A stretch of 5,550 nucleotides of DNA, taken from NCBI GenBank assembly GCA_015228895.1, contig JADGCR010000153.1, positions 1-5,550 of the forward strand. The letters are read 5' to 3'. Position numbers and translations under genes: made by a program. Source of the DNA: Magnetococcales bacterium. Lineage in GTDB: Bacteria; Pseudomonadota; Magnetococcia; Magnetococcales; Magnetaquicoccaceae. Each line of letters begins with the position of its first letter. The first letter of the stretch is position 1. Shown here in pieces: positions 4,694 through 5,550 of the stretch. The notes under the pieces were generated by a model, which was not told where the DNA came from, did no database searches, and saw only the letters and a list, made by a program, of their open reading frames with translations.

Positions 4694-5550
4694 ATGACGA
4701 TGCCAAGAATCCTGCTGACCGACGACATTCCCACGAATCTCCTGCTGTTGCATGAGTTTCTGACGGATCGCACCCACCCGTTCTATCGCCCCTACGACCT
4801 GGTGACCGCGCGGGATGGCCTGGAGGCGCTCACCCTGCTGGAGGCGCAACCGGAACAGTTCGACATGGTGCTTCTGGACATCATGATGCCCGGCCTGAAT
4901 GGCATGGAGGTCCTGTCCCGCATGAAGGCCCATCCCTTGTTGTGTGAAATTCCGGTCATTTTCCAAACGGCCAGGAACAGCCCGGAAGCGTTTGCCACGG
5001 GCATCCAGGCGGGCGCCTATTATTATCTCACCAAACCGGTGGATCAAAATCAACTGCTGGCAATCATCCGCACCGCGCTGGAGAACTGCCACTCCCGCCA
5101 ACAGTTGAAAAAGACCCTGGGTTTCACCCTGCACGGCATGACCCTGCTCCACTCCCTGCGCCTGACCCTGCGCACCCTGGATGAGGCCCGCGCGGCCGCC
5201 GCGCTTCTGGCCCACGCCTTTCCCGACCCCTCCTGCGCCATGTTGGGCATTCTGGAACTGCTGTACAATGCCGTCGAACACGGCAATCTCGGCCTGACCT
5301 ACGAGGACAAAACGCGCCTCAACCGGGAAGACCGCTGGGACCAGGAGATCGCAGACCGGTTGGAACGGTCGGAGTATCTGGACAGAAGGGTCTGCGTGGA
5401 ACTGGGACGCACCCCGACGGAACTCAGCCTGACGATCACGGACCAGGGGGTCGGCTTCGACTGGGCGCGTTACCTGCAATTCGATCCGCGGCGGGCCACC
5501 CATACCCATGGACGGGGCATCGCCATCGCCAATCAGGGGTGTTTCGACAC
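4694..5550 (+). CDS. Response regulator with receiver and RsbW-like ATPase domains (3' partial)
   Basis: 285 codons are visible; the 3' end lies beyond the window. Residues 4-125 are a receiver domain with every key residue: acidic pair D10-D11, phospho-acceptor D62 (LLDIMMPG), T92 and K114 (LTKP). A linker helix (130-170) follows, then a GHKL-type ATPase domain of the SpoIIAB/RsbW kind: N-box ELLYNAVEHGN (188-198, Mg-binding N192), G1 box DQGVGFDW (250-257) and the beginning of G2 HGRGIAI (272-278). No histidine-kinase dimerisation domain or phospho-histidine H-box is seen, so the protein is better read as a phosphorylation-controlled serine kinase/anti-sigma-type switch than a sensor kinase. 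About 35 charged residues (199-233) separate the N-box from the strand before G1. An in-frame TGA at 4661 limits the start to 4694 or the ATG at 4700; neither has a good ribosome-binding site. It is divergent from the cNMP operon. Confidence 0.92.
   Translation, partial: MTMPRILLTDDIPTNLLLLHEFLTDRTHPFYRPYDLVTARDGLEALTLLEAQPEQFDMVLLDIMMPGLNGMEVLSRMKAHPLLCEIPVIFQTARNSPEAFATGIQAGAYYYLTKPVDQNQLLAIIRTALENCHSRQQLKKTLGFTLHGMTLLHSLRLTLRTLDEARAAAALLAHAFPDPSCAMLGILELLYNAVEHGNLGLTYEDKTRLNREDRWDQEIADRLERSEYLDRRVCVELGRTPTELSLTITDQGVGFDWARYLQFDPRRATHTHGRGIAIANQGCFD

Noticed and set aside
4523..5509. A 328-codon - strand frame opposite the REC-HATPase gene
   Set aside because: The + strand frame carries all receiver and ATPase motifs. 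The antisense product is Gln/Gly/Val-rich and typical of a shadow frame.

Overview
The window looks like chromosomal DNA of a GC-rich Gram-negative bacterium, most likely a member of the Pseudomonadota. The evidence is an outer-membrane-type lipoprotein with a lipobox, a NahR/NodD-type LysR regulator, and small cyclic-nucleotide-binding and response-regulator proteins. The mix of stand-alone cNMP-binding proteins, an MBL-fold hydrolase and a REC-HATPase protein would suit a signalling-rich environmental lineage such as the Magnetococcia. That placement is a guess from gene style; no marker gene is present. I see no mobile element, CRISPR array, tRNA or rRNA.

Layout. (1) Bases 1-810, + strand: 3' part of an MBL-fold metallo-hydrolase, cut by the window edge; its stop codon lies inside a 16-bp perfect palindrome. 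(2) Bases 811-1229: a 419-bp convergent gap with two palindromes, a cluster of six GATC sites and a strong 12-bp stem-loop next to the LysR stop. (3) Bases 1230-2144, - strand: a LysR-family regulator. (4) Bases 2145-2382: a spacer with a probable LysR promoter, TGAAT/ATTCA dyads over its -35 region, a hairpin, and a T-tract terminator-like stem facing the + strand. (5) Bases 2383-4475, - strand: a tight three-gene operon. It encodes a single-domain cNMP-binding protein, a two-domain cNMP-binding protein 36 bp later, and a lytic transglycosylase lipoprotein whose ATG overlaps the previous stop by 4 bp (ATGA). (6) Bases 4476-4693: a divergent promoter region. (7) Base 4694 to the window end, + strand: a response regulator with an N-terminal receiver domain and a C-terminal RsbW/SpoIIAB-like ATPase domain, cut by the window edge.

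How they may work together (inference): the two cNMP-binding proteins have no DNA-binding or enzymatic output domain, and they share a transcript with a periplasm-facing murein hydrolase. The simplest reading is a small nucleotide-sensing or regulatory module linked to cell-wall remodelling, opposite a phosphorylation-controlled ATPase/kinase-type regulator that could feed into a partner-switching pathway. Of the three cNMP domains, only the first domain of the two-domain protein keeps the canonical phosphate-binding cassette. The other two are degenerate, so they may bind another ligand or serve in protein-protein contact. The LysR gene and the MBL hydrolase have no obvious functional tie to the operon.
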